From Chloroflexota bacterium (lineage in GTDB: Bacteria > Chloroflexota > Dehalococcoidia > SM23-28-2 > RBG-16-64-32), in contig JADFNQ010000051.1 in the NCBI GenBank assembly GCA_022563285.1, forward strand, positions 1 through 8,328: 8,328 nt of DNA. The letters run 5' to 3'. The notes under the pieces were generated by a model. The model had not been told where the DNA came from. It saw nothing but the letters and a program-made list of their open reading frames with translations, and ran no database searches. The position numbers and the translations under genes were made by a program. Position 1 is the stretch's first letter. The number at the start of each line of letters is the position of its first letter. This document shows positions 1-6,892 of this stretch, piece by piece.

Positions 1-57
1 CTTTGATCGTTCGCACCCTTGACCCTCCCACCTCCGCTCCCGCACCATAGGCTCACC

Positions 58-1779
58 ATGCGCATGTCCCGTCTCTTCGGCAAGACCCTCCGACAGACCC
101 CCGCCGAGGCGGAGACCCCCTCCCACCAGCTCCTCCTCCGCGCCGGCCTCGTCCACCAGGTCGCCGCCGGCGTCTACGCCTTCCTCCCCCTCGCCTGGCG
201 AACCCTCCAGAACATCGAACGCATCATCCGCGAAGAGATGGACGCCGCCGGCGGCCAGGAGCTGATGATGCCCGCCATCCACCCCATCGAGCTCTGGCAG
301 GCCTCCGGCCGCGACCAGGCCATGAAGGACATCCTCTTCCGCTTCTCCGACAAGCGCGACCGCGAGTTCGTCCTCGGCCCCACCCATGAAGAGGTCATCG
401 TGGAGCTGTTCAAGCGCAACATCCGCTCCTACCGCGACCTCCCGCTCCTCGTCTATCAGATACAGCAGAAGTTCCGCGACGAGCCCCGCCCCCGCGGCGG
501 CCTTATCCGCCTCCGCCAGTTCACCATGAAGGACCTCTACTCCTTCGACACCGACTTCGAGGGCCTCGACCTCTCCTACCGCAAGATGTACGAGGCGTAC
601 ATCCGTATCTTCGACCGCTGCGGCGTCCCCACCATACCCGTCCTCGCCGACTCCGGCGCCATGGGCGGCCGCGATACGCACGAGTTCATCTACCTGACCG
701 AATACGGGGAGGACACCTGCCTCCTCTGCCCCAAGTGCGGCTACGCCGCCAACGCAGACGTCGCCGCCTTCGTCAAGGAGCCCGCCCACACGGCAGAGGA
801 GCCCAAGCCTATCGAGGAGATACCCACGCCCGGCCTGTACACCATCCAGGCCCTAGCCGACCACCTGGGCATCCCCACATCCAAGACCTGCAAGGCCGTC
901 TTCTACTCCGCAGATGGCGAACCTGTATTCGTCGCCATCCGCGGCGACATGGACGTGAACGAGACCAAGCTGAGCCGCGCCCTGCGCACCGTCGACCTAC
1001 ACTACATGAGCGAGGACGAGGTAGTGGCCGCTGGCTTCGTGCCCGGCTCCGCCGGCGCCGTCGGCCTCAAAGGCGTCCGCATCATCGCCGACGATCTCCT
1101 GCCGCGGGAGGTCAACCTGGTCGCCGGCGCCAACAAGCCGGACGCCCACCTCCTCAACGTCAACTACGGACGTGACTGGCAGGCGGATACCCTGACCGAT
1201 ATCGCCCTGGCCGTGGAAGGCTCACTCTGCTCCGCCACCTCCGACAAGCAGGGCGAGTGCCGTACGCCTATGGACGTACGCCGAGGCATTGAGATGGGGC
1301 AGGTCTTCAAGCTGGGCACCTTCTACGCGGAAAAGCTGGGCGCCACCTACCTGGACGCCGAGGGGAAGCAGCGGCCTGCCGTCATGGGCAGCTACGGCAT
1401 CGGCACGGAGCGTCTTCTCGCGGCCGTGGTCGAGGCCAACCACGACGAGCGGGGCATCATCTGGCCGGCTGAGATCACCCCCTTTCAGGTGCATCTGGTC
1501 GCTCTCCAGCCGGAACGGGACGAGGTGGGGACCGCCGCCGAAAAGCTGTACGGCCGGCTTCAGACTGACGGTTTCGCCGTACTCTACGACGATCGAGACG
1601 AGACCCCCGGCGTCAAGTTCAACGACGCCGACCTACTGGGTATGCCGCTGCGCGTTACGGTCAGCCCCCGCACCCTGGAGAAGGGCTCGCTGGAACTCAA
1701 ACGTCGCTCGGAGGCGGAGAGCGAACTAGTGCCTCTAGACGAGGGGCCGTCCCGGATCAAGGCGTCGCTCGCCAGCTAG
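58..1779 (+). CDS. proS: Prolyl-tRNA synthetase (bacterial type, with editing insertion)
   Basis: This cytoplasmic class II aminoacyl-tRNA synthetase charges tRNA-Pro with proline using ATP. The product is 573 residues, close to the E. coli enzyme (572 by recall). The N-terminus has the family opening MRMS-LFGKTLR-PAEAETPSHQLL. Motif 1 lies around residues 38-70, motif 2 at 139-155 (FRDE-RPRGGL-RLRQF) and motif 3 at 442-453 (MGSYGIGTERL). A cysteine cluster (C221, C224, C227) comes before the YbaK-like editing insertion, roughly residues 230-400, where a Lys-Thr pair (276-277) fits the conserved editing lysine. The anticodon-binding domain fills the C-terminus. I chose ATG 58 because the family similarity begins there; ATG 64 is equally possible, and a TTG at 19 would add 13 residues with no family likeness. 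No clear Shine-Dalgarno precedes either ATG. Motif 2 reads RQF where I would expect REF. Leucine codons change from almost all CTC to mainly CTG after about position 730. Confidence 0.97.
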   Translation: MRMSRLFGKTLRQTPAEAETPSHQLLLRAGLVHQVAAGVYAFLPLAWRTLQNIERIIREEMDAAGGQELMMPAIHPIELWQASGRDQAMKDILFRFSDKRDREFVLGPTHEEVIVELFKRNIRSYRDLPLLVYQIQQKFRDEPRPRGGLIRLRQFTMKDLYSFDTDFEGLDLSYRKMYEAYIRIFDRCGVPTIPVLADSGAMGGRDTHEFIYLTEYGEDTCLLCPKCGYAANADVAAFVKEPAHTAEEPKPIEEIPTPGLYTIQALADHLGIPTSKTCKAVFYSADGEPVFVAIRGDMDVNETKLSRALRTVDLHYMSEDEVVAAGFVPGSAGAVGLKGVRIIADDLLPREVNLVAGANKPDAHLLNVNYGRDWQADTLTDIALAVEGSLCSATSDKQGECRTPMDVRRGIEMGQVFKLGTFYAEKLGATYLDAEGKQRPAVMGSYGIGTERLLAAVVEANHDERGIIWPAEITPFQVHLVALQPERDEVGTAAEKLYGRLQTDGFAVLYDDRDETPGVKFNDADLLGMPLRVTVSPRTLEKGSLELKRRSEAESELVPLDEGPSRIKASLAS

Positions 1780-1796
1780 TCTTTCGCAACATTTGC

Positions 1797-1825
1797 TTGC
1801 GGGGCCGGCCTGAAAGTGCTATAGT
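1797..1825 (+). promoter_or_regulatory. Probable nusA operon promoter (extended -10)
   Basis: TTGCGG at 1797-1802 is followed after 17 bases by TATAGT at 1820-1825. A TG pair at 1817-1818, one base before the hexamer, makes an extended -10 element. The -10 matches five of six consensus positions; the -35 matches only TTG. Transcription would start near 1831-1833. It sits 18 bases after the proS stop codon and is the only promoter-like site I see before nusA. The intrinsic terminator lies downstream of it, so transcripts from this promoter have to read through. Confidence 0.65.
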
Positions 1826-1850
1826 TTAGCGGTAATAACGCTCTTGATGA

Positions 1851-1876
1851 GAGTGGGTGGGGACCCACTTTTTTTT
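1851..1876 (+). terminator. Intrinsic terminator in the nusA leader, likely attenuator
   Basis: The stem AGTGGGT (1852-1858) pairs perfectly with ACCCACT (1863-1869) across a GGGG loop. A G-T wobble extends the base, and eight consecutive T follow (1869-1876). This is a textbook intrinsic terminator on the plus strand. It can end proS transcripts. It also lies about 20 bases after the predicted start of the nusA transcript and about 40 bases before the nusA start codon. A small alternative hairpin, CTCT 1841-1844 with AGAG 1850-1853, shares bases with the stem foot. By analogy with termination control in rimP-nusA leaders of other bacteria, I infer attenuation, possibly by NusA itself. Confidence 0.8.
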
Positions 1877-1914
1877 GGCCCCGCGAACAGCGGACGAGGG
1901 AGGTCGAGGCGGCC

Positions 1915-3354
1915 GTGAAGAGCGAGTTTATGATAGCGATCACGCAACTCGCTGCGGAGAAGAACCTGCCCAGGGAGGTCATCCTTGAGGCGATGGAGGC
2001 CGCACTCGTCTCCGCCTACAAGAAAGACTCCGACCTCCAGGGGAATATCGTCGTCCGCATCGACCGCGAGACGGGTGAACATCGCGTCTTCCACGAGCAA
2101 ACGGTGGTCGCGGACGTAGAAGACCCGAAGATCGAGATCTCGCATCAGGAGGCCAGGAAGATCAAGCCGGACGCCACCATAGATGACGTCATCTCCACGG
2201 AGGTGCACCCGTCCCACGCCGGCCGTATCGCCGCCCAGACCGCCAAGCAGGTCGTCCTTCAGCGGCTGCGGGAAGCGGAGCGGGAGATGGTGTTTGAGGA
2301 GTTCTCCAACCGCGAAGGGGACATAGTTTCAGGCCTGGTTCAGCGCATAGAGCCCAAGCACATCGTGGTCGATCTAGGCAAGACGGAGGCCATCCTGCCA
2401 CCGCCCGAGCAGGTGCGGACAGAGCACTACCGGCCCGGGCAGCGGATGAAGTTCTACCTGCTGGAGGTGCACCGCTCCCTGAAGGGGCCCCAGCTCATCC
2501 TCTCCCGCACCCACAAGAACCTCCTCCGACGCTTGTTCGAGCTTGAGGTGCCCGAGATACATAAGGGCGTGGTAGAGATCAGGTCCATCGCCCGAGAGGC
2601 AGGCTACCGCAGCAAGGTCGCCGTCACCGCGCGGCAGGAGGGCGTCGATCCCGTCGGCTCCTGCGTGGGCCTGCGCGGAATCCGCATCCAGAATATCGTG
2701 AACGAGCTCAACGGTGAGCGTATTGACGTAGTTCAGTGGGACGCGGAACCTACGCGCTTCGTGGCCAACGCCCTCAGCCCGGCCCAGGTCCTCAGCGTCC
2801 AGGTCTCCGAGGATAGCAACACGGCCTCCGTCGCCGTCCCGGACCGTCAGCTCTCTCTGGCGATCGGCAGGGAAGGCCAGAACGCCCGTCTGGCGGCGAA
2901 GCTGACGGGCTGGCGAATCGATATCAAACCGGAGTCCGCCATGCAGGAGATGGCCGCGGCCGGTGCGACCGCGGCCCAGCCAGCGGGCACCGCGCCCCCA
3001 AAGCCAGTGGCAACGCCACTGGAGCCCGCCGAGCCAGAGCGCGAGGCGCAGCCCTGGATGGAGGTCATCGAGGGTGAGGCGCCGGCGGCAGAGCCGGTCG
3101 CAGAGCCGGCTACAGAGGCGGAGGAAGCGCCCGAAGCGGCCGCTGCTAAGGCCGACGAGGCTGCCCCGGGGGCGATCCGCTTTGCGGAGGAGGTGCTCGC
3201 CAGCACCGGAGGCGAAGTCAGCGGCAGCAAGAAGCGAAAGAAGACCAAGAAAGCTGACCGCAAGGCCGCTGCGCCGGAGGCCAAGGCGAAGAAGACCAAG
3301 CGCGCCCGACATCCCGTCGTAGAGGAAGAAGAGTTCGAAGAGTTCGATGGCTAA
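1915..3354 (+). CDS. nusA: Transcription termination/antitermination factor NusA
   Basis: NusA binds RNA polymerase near the RNA exit channel, promotes pausing and hairpin termination, and takes part in antitermination of rRNA operons. The polymerase-binding N-terminal domain spans about residues 1-130, with a VLQRLREAERE segment near its end. An S1 domain follows at about 133-203, then KH1 with the GLRG loop at 252-255 and KH2 with the GREG loop at 318-321. From about 343 to 479 a low-complexity tail replaces the acidic repeats found in some relatives. It is Ala/Pro/Glu-rich, then strongly Lys/Arg-rich (439-465), and ends in an acidic VVEEEEFEEF segment. The start is GTG 1915, with GGGAGG at 1898-1903 and GAGG at 1906-1909 upstream. 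It is the first gene of the operon and overlaps ylxR by 8 bases. Its leader carries a promoter followed by a terminator. rimP is not upstream. Confidence 0.97.
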   Translation: MKSEFMIAITQLAAEKNLPREVILEAMEAALVSAYKKDSDLQGNIVVRIDRETGEHRVFHEQTVVADVEDPKIEISHQEARKIKPDATIDDVISTEVHPSHAGRIAAQTAKQVVLQRLREAEREMVFEEFSNREGDIVSGLVQRIEPKHIVVDLGKTEAILPPPEQVRTEHYRPGQRMKFYLLEVHRSLKGPQLILSRTHKNLLRRLFELEVPEIHKGVVEIRSIAREAGYRSKVAVTARQEGVDPVGSCVGLRGIRIQNIVNELNGERIDVVQWDAEPTRFVANALSPAQVLSVQVSEDSNTASVAVPDRQLSLAIGREGQNARLAAKLTGWRIDIKPESAMQEMAAAGATAAQPAGTAPPKPVATPLEPAEPEREAQPWMEVIEGEAPAAEPVAEPATEAEEAPEAAAAKADEAAPGAIRFAEEVLASTGGEVSGSKKRKKTKKADRKAAAPEAKAKKTKRARHPVVEEEEFEEFDG

Positions 3355-3664
3355 TCCGATGAGTGCAGCGAGTGCGCCGTACCGGCCAAGGCGGGTGCCC
3401 CAGCGCACCTGTGTAAGCTGCGGCTTAACCACCGCCAAGCGGGAACTGATCCGCCTAGTACACGGGCCCAGCGGCGCGGTGGAGCCCGACCCGAGCGGCA
3501 AGCGGCCCGGCCGGGGCGCCTACCTCTGCCATAACCCGGAGTGCTGGGAGCGCGCCACCAAGAAGGGCCGGCTGGAGCACGCCCTTCGGACTAAGCTTTC
3601 CACCGACGCACGAGAGGTGCTCCTTCAGTACGCCGCAGAGCGGCTGGCGGCGGAGGTACCATGA
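3347..3664 (+). CDS. ylxR: YlxR/RnpM family RNA-binding protein (DUF448)
   Basis: This small basic protein of 105 residues belongs to the YlxR (DUF448) family, encoded between nusA and infB in many bacteria. The Bacillus subtilis member, RnpM, has been reported to bind and modulate RNase P. The family signature is visible: RTCVSC at 20-25 followed by a KREL-RLV strand, then GRGAY at 55-59, and a C-terminal helical part rich in Lys and Arg. Four cysteines (C22, C25, C61, C66) could form a metal site. ATG 3347 lies inside the nusA end and gives an 8-base overlap; ATG 3359 just after the nusA stop is an alternative, and neither has a strong Shine-Dalgarno. The stop shares ATGA with the infB start, so translation of the three genes is probably coupled. 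The ylxQ (L7Ae-like) gene that often follows is absent. Confidence 0.93.
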   Translation: MANPMSAASAPYRPRRVPQRTCVSCGLTTAKRELIRLVHGPSGAVEPDPSGKRPGRGAYLCHNPECWERATKKGRLEHALRTKLSTDAREVLLQYAAERLAAEVP

Positions 3665-5436
3665 GCGCTCGACAGGCGACCAATGCAGCGGATACGGGCA
3701 CGCCGTCCAAGAAGGTGGATATCCCGGCCACTGTAGTAGTCCGAGACCTTGCTGATCTACTGCACACCACGGCGATAGAAGTGATCAAAGAGCTCATGAA
3801 AAGCGGCGTCATGGCCTCCATCAACCAGAGCGTGGACTATGACGCAGCCGCTACGGTAGCCGAGGCGCTGGGATTCGAGCCTCACCTCCAGGGGCAGGAA
3901 GAGGTCGCCGTAGAGCGCGAACAGGTGGAAGAGGACGCCGCCAAGCTGCAGCCCAGGCCGCCCGTCGTGACCGTCATGGGCCACGTAGACCACGGCAAGA
4001 CGAGTATCCTGGACGCCATCCGTGAGACGAACGTGACGGAGCAGGAGGCCGGCGGCATCACCCAGCACATCGGCGCCTACCAGGTAGATGCGAATGGCCA
4101 GAAGATCACCTTCGTGGACACGCCGGGGCACGAGGCGTTCACGGCGATGCGCGCCCGCGGCGCTACCGTGACCGACATCGCCATCCTCGTTGTGGCCGCG
4201 GACGACGGCGTGATGCCCCAGACCCTGGAGGCGATCGACCACGCCAAGGCCGCCGCCGTACCGATCATCGTCGCCATCAACAAGACGGACCTCCCGGACG
4301 CCAACCTCGACCGCGTGAAGCAGCAGCTGTCGGAGCGAGAGGTACTCATCGAGGAGTGGGGCGGCGACGTCATCGCCGTACCGGTATCGGCGAAGACACG
4401 CGCCGGCCTTAATGACCTGCTGGAGCACATACTGCTGGTTGCCGAGATATCGGAGCTCAAGGCGGACCCGGACCGTCCAGCCGAAGGTACTATCATCGAG
4501 TCGGAGCTCGACTCCTCCCGCGGCCCGATGGCTACGATCATCGTGCGGACGGGGACGTTGAGGATCGGGGACGTGGTTATCGCCGGTGAAACCTGGGGCC
4601 GCGTTAAGGCGATGTTCGATGAGAAAGGCGAGCGGCTTCAGACAGCGGGGCCGTCTACGCCGGCGAAGATCATGGGCCTGTCCGTCGTCCCGCGCGCCGG
4701 TGATACCTTTGTGTCTGTAGCGGACGAGCGCACCGCCCGCGAAGCGATAGAAGCGAGAGAGCGGGAGCGCACGGCCGCCGGGCAGCGGGCGGCCACGCTG
4801 GAGGCTTTCTCCAGCGATATCGCGGCCGGCAGGGTGAAGGAGCTCAAGATCGTCCTCAAGGCGGATGTTCAGGGTAGCGTGGAGGCTGTCCAGCAGGCGC
4901 TGGAAGGCTTGAGCTCGGACCGAGCCCGCGCGAGAGTCATCCACAGCACCACAGGGAAGATCAGCGAGTCCGACATCATGCTTGCCCGCGCCTCAGAGGG
5001 GATTGTCATCGGCTTCAACGTGCGCTCAGAGCCAGGCGCCGCGCGGATAGCGGACGGGGAGGGCGTGGATATTCGCCAATACGACATCATCTATAAACTC
5101 ACGGAGGACATTGAGCGCGCCCTCAAGGGCATAATGGAGCCGATCATCGAGGAGGTCGTTGACGGGCATGCTGAGGTGCGGGCGCTATTCCGCGTCCGCG
5201 GCGGCCGCATCGCCGGCTGCATGGTGACCGACGGCCTCCTCCAGCGCAACTCCCAAGTGCGGGTCAAGCGCGACGAGGAAGTAGTGCATACATCCCGCGT
5301 GTCCAGCCTGCGTCGAGTCAAGGAAGACGTGCGTGAGGTGCAGGCCGGTCTGGAGTGCGGCGTAGGTGTGGAGGGCTTTAGCGAGTTCCAAGAGGGGGAT
5401 GTGATCGAGGCCTTCCACACCGAGACGAAGGACTAG
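3661..5436 (+). CDS. infB: Translation initiation factor IF-2 (short form)
   Basis: IF-2 is the GTPase that places initiator fMet-tRNA on the 30S subunit and promotes 50S joining. The 591-residue product has one short IF2_N-type helical domain (about residues 20-75) and a brief acidic linker in place of the long N-terminal region of enterobacterial IF-2. The G domain is complete: G1 GHVDHGKT at 107-114, the G2 threonine at 134, G3 DTPGH at 153-157, G4 NKTD at 207-210 and G5 SAK at 243-245. The following beta-barrel domain, the IF-2-specific alpha/beta domain (from about 395) and the C-terminal fMet-tRNA-binding barrel (about 490-585) are intact. The start is ATG 3661, overlapping the ylxR stop, with GGAGG at 3652-3656. 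The short form matches my recollection of Chloroflexota and other compact IF-2 proteins. Confidence 0.98.
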   Translation: MSARQATNAADTGTPSKKVDIPATVVVRDLADLLHTTAIEVIKELMKSGVMASINQSVDYDAAATVAEALGFEPHLQGQEEVAVEREQVEEDAAKLQPRPPVVTVMGHVDHGKTSILDAIRETNVTEQEAGGITQHIGAYQVDANGQKITFVDTPGHEAFTAMRARGATVTDIAILVVAADDGVMPQTLEAIDHAKAAAVPIIVAINKTDLPDANLDRVKQQLSEREVLIEEWGGDVIAVPVSAKTRAGLNDLLEHILLVAEISELKADPDRPAEGTIIESELDSSRGPMATIIVRTGTLRIGDVVIAGETWGRVKAMFDEKGERLQTAGPSTPAKIMGLSVVPRAGDTFVSVADERTAREAIEARERERTAAGQRAATLEAFSSDIAAGRVKELKIVLKADVQGSVEAVQQALEGLSSDRARARVIHSTTGKISESDIMLARASEGIVIGFNVRSEPGAARIADGEGVDIRQYDIIYKLTEDIERALKGIMEPIIEEVVDGHAEVRALFRVRGGRIAGCMVTDGLLQRNSQVRVKRDEEVVHTSRVSSLRRVKEDVREVQAGLECGVGVEGFSEFQEGDVIEAFHTETKD

Positions 5437-5442
5437 ACCAGG

Positions 5443-5469
5443 CCGGAACTTCCCCTGCGGGCAGTCCGG
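5443..5469 (+). promoter_or_regulatory. Stable hairpin in the infB-rbfA junction
   Basis: CCGG 5443-5446 pairs with CCGG 5466-5469, ACT 5448-5450 with AGT 5463-5465, and CCC 5452-5454 with GGG 5459-5461, closed by a CTGC loop. One bulged A and one T/C mismatch interrupt it, giving ten pairs in all. No T-run follows, so it is not an intrinsic terminator. It fills most of the only real gap inside the operon and ends six bases before the rbfA Shine-Dalgarno. A processing or mRNA-stability role, or translational insulation of rbfA, is inference. Confidence 0.5.
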
Positions 5470-5487
5470 AAAGATAGGTGAGCAGCC

Positions 5488-5844
5488 GTGAGCCGACGCC
5501 TGCAACGACTCAACGTCCTCCTTCGACAGGAGATCAGCGAACTCATCCGGCGTGAGCTGCGCGACCCCCGGCTGGCAGAGATCGTCTCCCTTACACGGGT
5601 GAGCACCTCGCCCGACCTGAGGGCGACCACCGTCTACGTGAGCATCATGGGCGGTGACGACGAGAAGAGCGCTACCATGGATACCCTCACCCGCGCCGCT
5701 CCCTTCCTCCGCCGGCAACTCCTAGGCCGCCTCACGATTCGGAGGACGCCGGAGATTCACTTCACCCTAGACGAGACGATGGAGGAAGCGGCACACGTGC
5801 TGGACCTACTGAAAGACCTGCCGGGGACGCACCCTGAAGCATGA
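5488..5844 (+). CDS. rbfA: 30S ribosome-binding factor A
   Basis: RbfA is a small KH-like protein that binds immature 30S subunits and assists late maturation around the 16S rRNA 5' helix; it is also linked to cold adaptation. The 118-residue product shows the family pattern: an N-terminal helix with SRRLQRLN-LLRQEIS, then RRELRDPRL (about 21-29), a strand with SLTRVSTSPDLR-TTVYVS, and late segments LRRQLLGRLTIRRTPEIHFTLDET. The length is typical of family members without the long C-terminal tail. The GTG start at 5488 has AGGTG at 5476-5480, seven bases away. Its stop shares ATGA with the truB start. Position between infB and truB is the classic arrangement. Confidence 0.96.
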   Translation: MSRRLQRLNVLLRQEISELIRRELRDPRLAEIVSLTRVSTSPDLRATTVYVSIMGGDDEKSATMDTLTRAAPFLRRQLLGRLTIRRTPEIHFTLDETMEEAAHVLDLLKDLPGTHPEA

Positions 5845-6767
5845 GCCCGCACGGCATCCTCAACGTGGATAAGCCGGAGGGCAGCACCTCGTTTCAAGCC
5901 GTCGCCCTGGTGCGCAAGCTATCGGCGGTAAGGAAGGTGGGGCACGCGGGCACCCTGGACCCGGCCGCCACCGGCGTGCTCCTGGTCTGCCTGGGCAACG
6001 CGGTGCGAGTCAGCGAGTATCTGATGGAGCTGCCCAAGACCTATCGCGGCACCGTCCGCCTAGGAGCGGCCACCGATACCTTCGATGCCACCGGCGCAAC
6101 GGTGTTCGAAGGTGACGCGGGAGTTGTGGATGAAGCGGAGCTGAGAGCGGCCCTGGGGACGCTGGAGCGACAGGAGCAGCAGACGCCGCCCATCTACAGC
6201 GCCGTCAAGGTGGGAGGGACGCCAGCGCACCGACTGGCCCGGGCCGGCAAGCCCGTCAGCCTGCGCCCGCGTGAGGTCAGGATAGAGCGGATCGATCTCC
6301 TCTCGTTCCAGACGCCCCTGGTGGAGCTGGAGGTGCGCTGCGGGAAAGGGACGTACATCCGCAGCCTAGCCGATGATCTGGGCCGGCTTCTGGGCTGCGG
6401 CGCACACCTGCAAGCCCTCCGGCGCACGGCCGTGGGCCCGTTTGAAGTGGACGACGCCGTCTCCCTCGACCGGCTGCGGGAAGCTCTAGTCGACGGTAGC
6501 TGGCGTGACCTGCTGCTTCCACTGGACCACGGCCTGGGCCACTTTCCCGCCGTCTACTTGGGCATAGAGGCGGAGAAGGACGTCCGCCACGGCTGTGCTT
6601 TGGAGTCCGATTCCCCCCCCTTCCAGCGCCTGCAGGACGCTCAGGATGAGCAGCGCTGCCGCGCCTACGCGGAGGACGGGTCCTTCGTGGGGATCCTCCG
6701 CTACGATGGCGACTCCCGCCGCTGGAAACCCCGAAAAGTATTCATTTCTGCCCATTCGGCTGCCTAA
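5841..6767 (+). CDS. truB: tRNA pseudouridine(55) synthase TruB
   Basis: TruB isomerises uridine 55 in the T-loop of tRNAs to pseudouridine. The 308-residue product has the N-terminal GILNVDKPEGSTSF segment and the catalytic motif GHAGTLDPAATGVL, with the nucleophilic aspartate at D40. Further family motifs are KTYRG with Y68, PPIYSAVKVGG (about 116-126) and GKGTYIRSLADDLG in the second half of the catalytic domain. The last 80 or so residues form a short PUA-like C-terminal region ending in WKPRKVF, as in many bacterial TruB proteins. ATG 5841 overlaps the rbfA stop, with no strong Shine-Dalgarno, so translational coupling is likely. It appears to be the last gene of the nusA operon: a new promoter follows, though I see no clear terminator right after the stop. 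Confidence 0.97.
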   Translation: MSPHGILNVDKPEGSTSFQAVALVRKLSAVRKVGHAGTLDPAATGVLLVCLGNAVRVSEYLMELPKTYRGTVRLGAATDTFDATGATVFEGDAGVVDEAELRAALGTLERQEQQTPPIYSAVKVGGTPAHRLARAGKPVSLRPREVRIERIDLLSFQTPLVELEVRCGKGTYIRSLADDLGRLLGCGAHLQALRRTAVGPFEVDDAVSLDRLREALVDGSWRDLLLPLDHGLGHFPAVYLGIEAEKDVRHGCALESDSPPFQRLQDAQDEQRCRAYAEDGSFVGILRYDGDSRRWKPRKVFISAHSAA

Positions 6768-6814
6768 CGGCACTACAATGTTCGTATTCGGCTTCTATTT
6801 GCGGCGGCATCCCC

Positions 6815-6842
6815 TTGACAACCCTCCGAAAACCCGTATGCT
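6815..6842 (+). promoter_or_regulatory. Promoter for the small zinc-ribbon gene
   Basis: A perfect TTGACA at 6815-6820 is followed after 16 bases by TATGCT (6837-6842), which matches four of six -10 positions. Transcription would begin near 6849, leaving a leader of about 44 bases before the ATG at 6893. The gap from the truB stop to this promoter holds no convincing terminator, so operon readthrough into the small gene is also possible. Confidence 0.6.
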
Positions 6843-6892
6843 GGGCCATCAGGAAGCCAGCAGTAGTAGTGGACCCAGCAAGGGGGTTAGAT

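Noticed and set aside
19..57. N-terminal extension of proS from TTG 19
   Set aside because: The 13 added residues are Pro/Leu-rich and unlike the family, while the conserved ProRS opening starts at 58 or 64.
174..422. Reverse-strand open frame inside proS
   Set aside because: Low-complexity Arg/Ser-rich product antisense to the conserved ProRS catalytic core; typical GC-rich shadow.
735..1729. Two 146-codon forward open frames inside proS (735-1175 and 1289-1729)
   Set aside because: Both overlap conserved ProRS sequence in other frames and encode Arg-rich low-complexity products.
2374..3501. 375-codon reverse open frame opposite nusA and ylxR
   Set aside because: It lies opposite clearly conserved NusA KH domains and its composition mirrors GC-rich codon positions; no motif is recognisable.
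3757..4944. 395-codon reverse open frame opposite infB
   Set aside because: It is antisense to an intact IF-2 GTPase; its length is explained by high GC content and few stops, and it has no domain signature.
5185..5718. 177-codon reverse open frame across the infB-rbfA junction
   Set aside because: Shadow of two well-recognised genes on the other strand, with no family likeness.
6613..6620. Run of eight C inside truB as a slippage or phase-variation site
   Set aside because: The frame continues through it into a normal TruB C-terminus (WKPRKVF), and TruB is not a typical phase-variable gene.
6774..6779. TACAAT as a -10 element just after truB
   Set aside because: No acceptable -35 at 16-18 bases upstream; the TTGACA site at 6815 is far better.
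6815..6892. Upstream extension of the zinc-ribbon protein to TTG 6815 or GTG 6869
   Set aside because: The TTG is part of the TTGACA -35 box, the GTG has no Shine-Dalgarno, and conserved sequence starts at ATG 6893.
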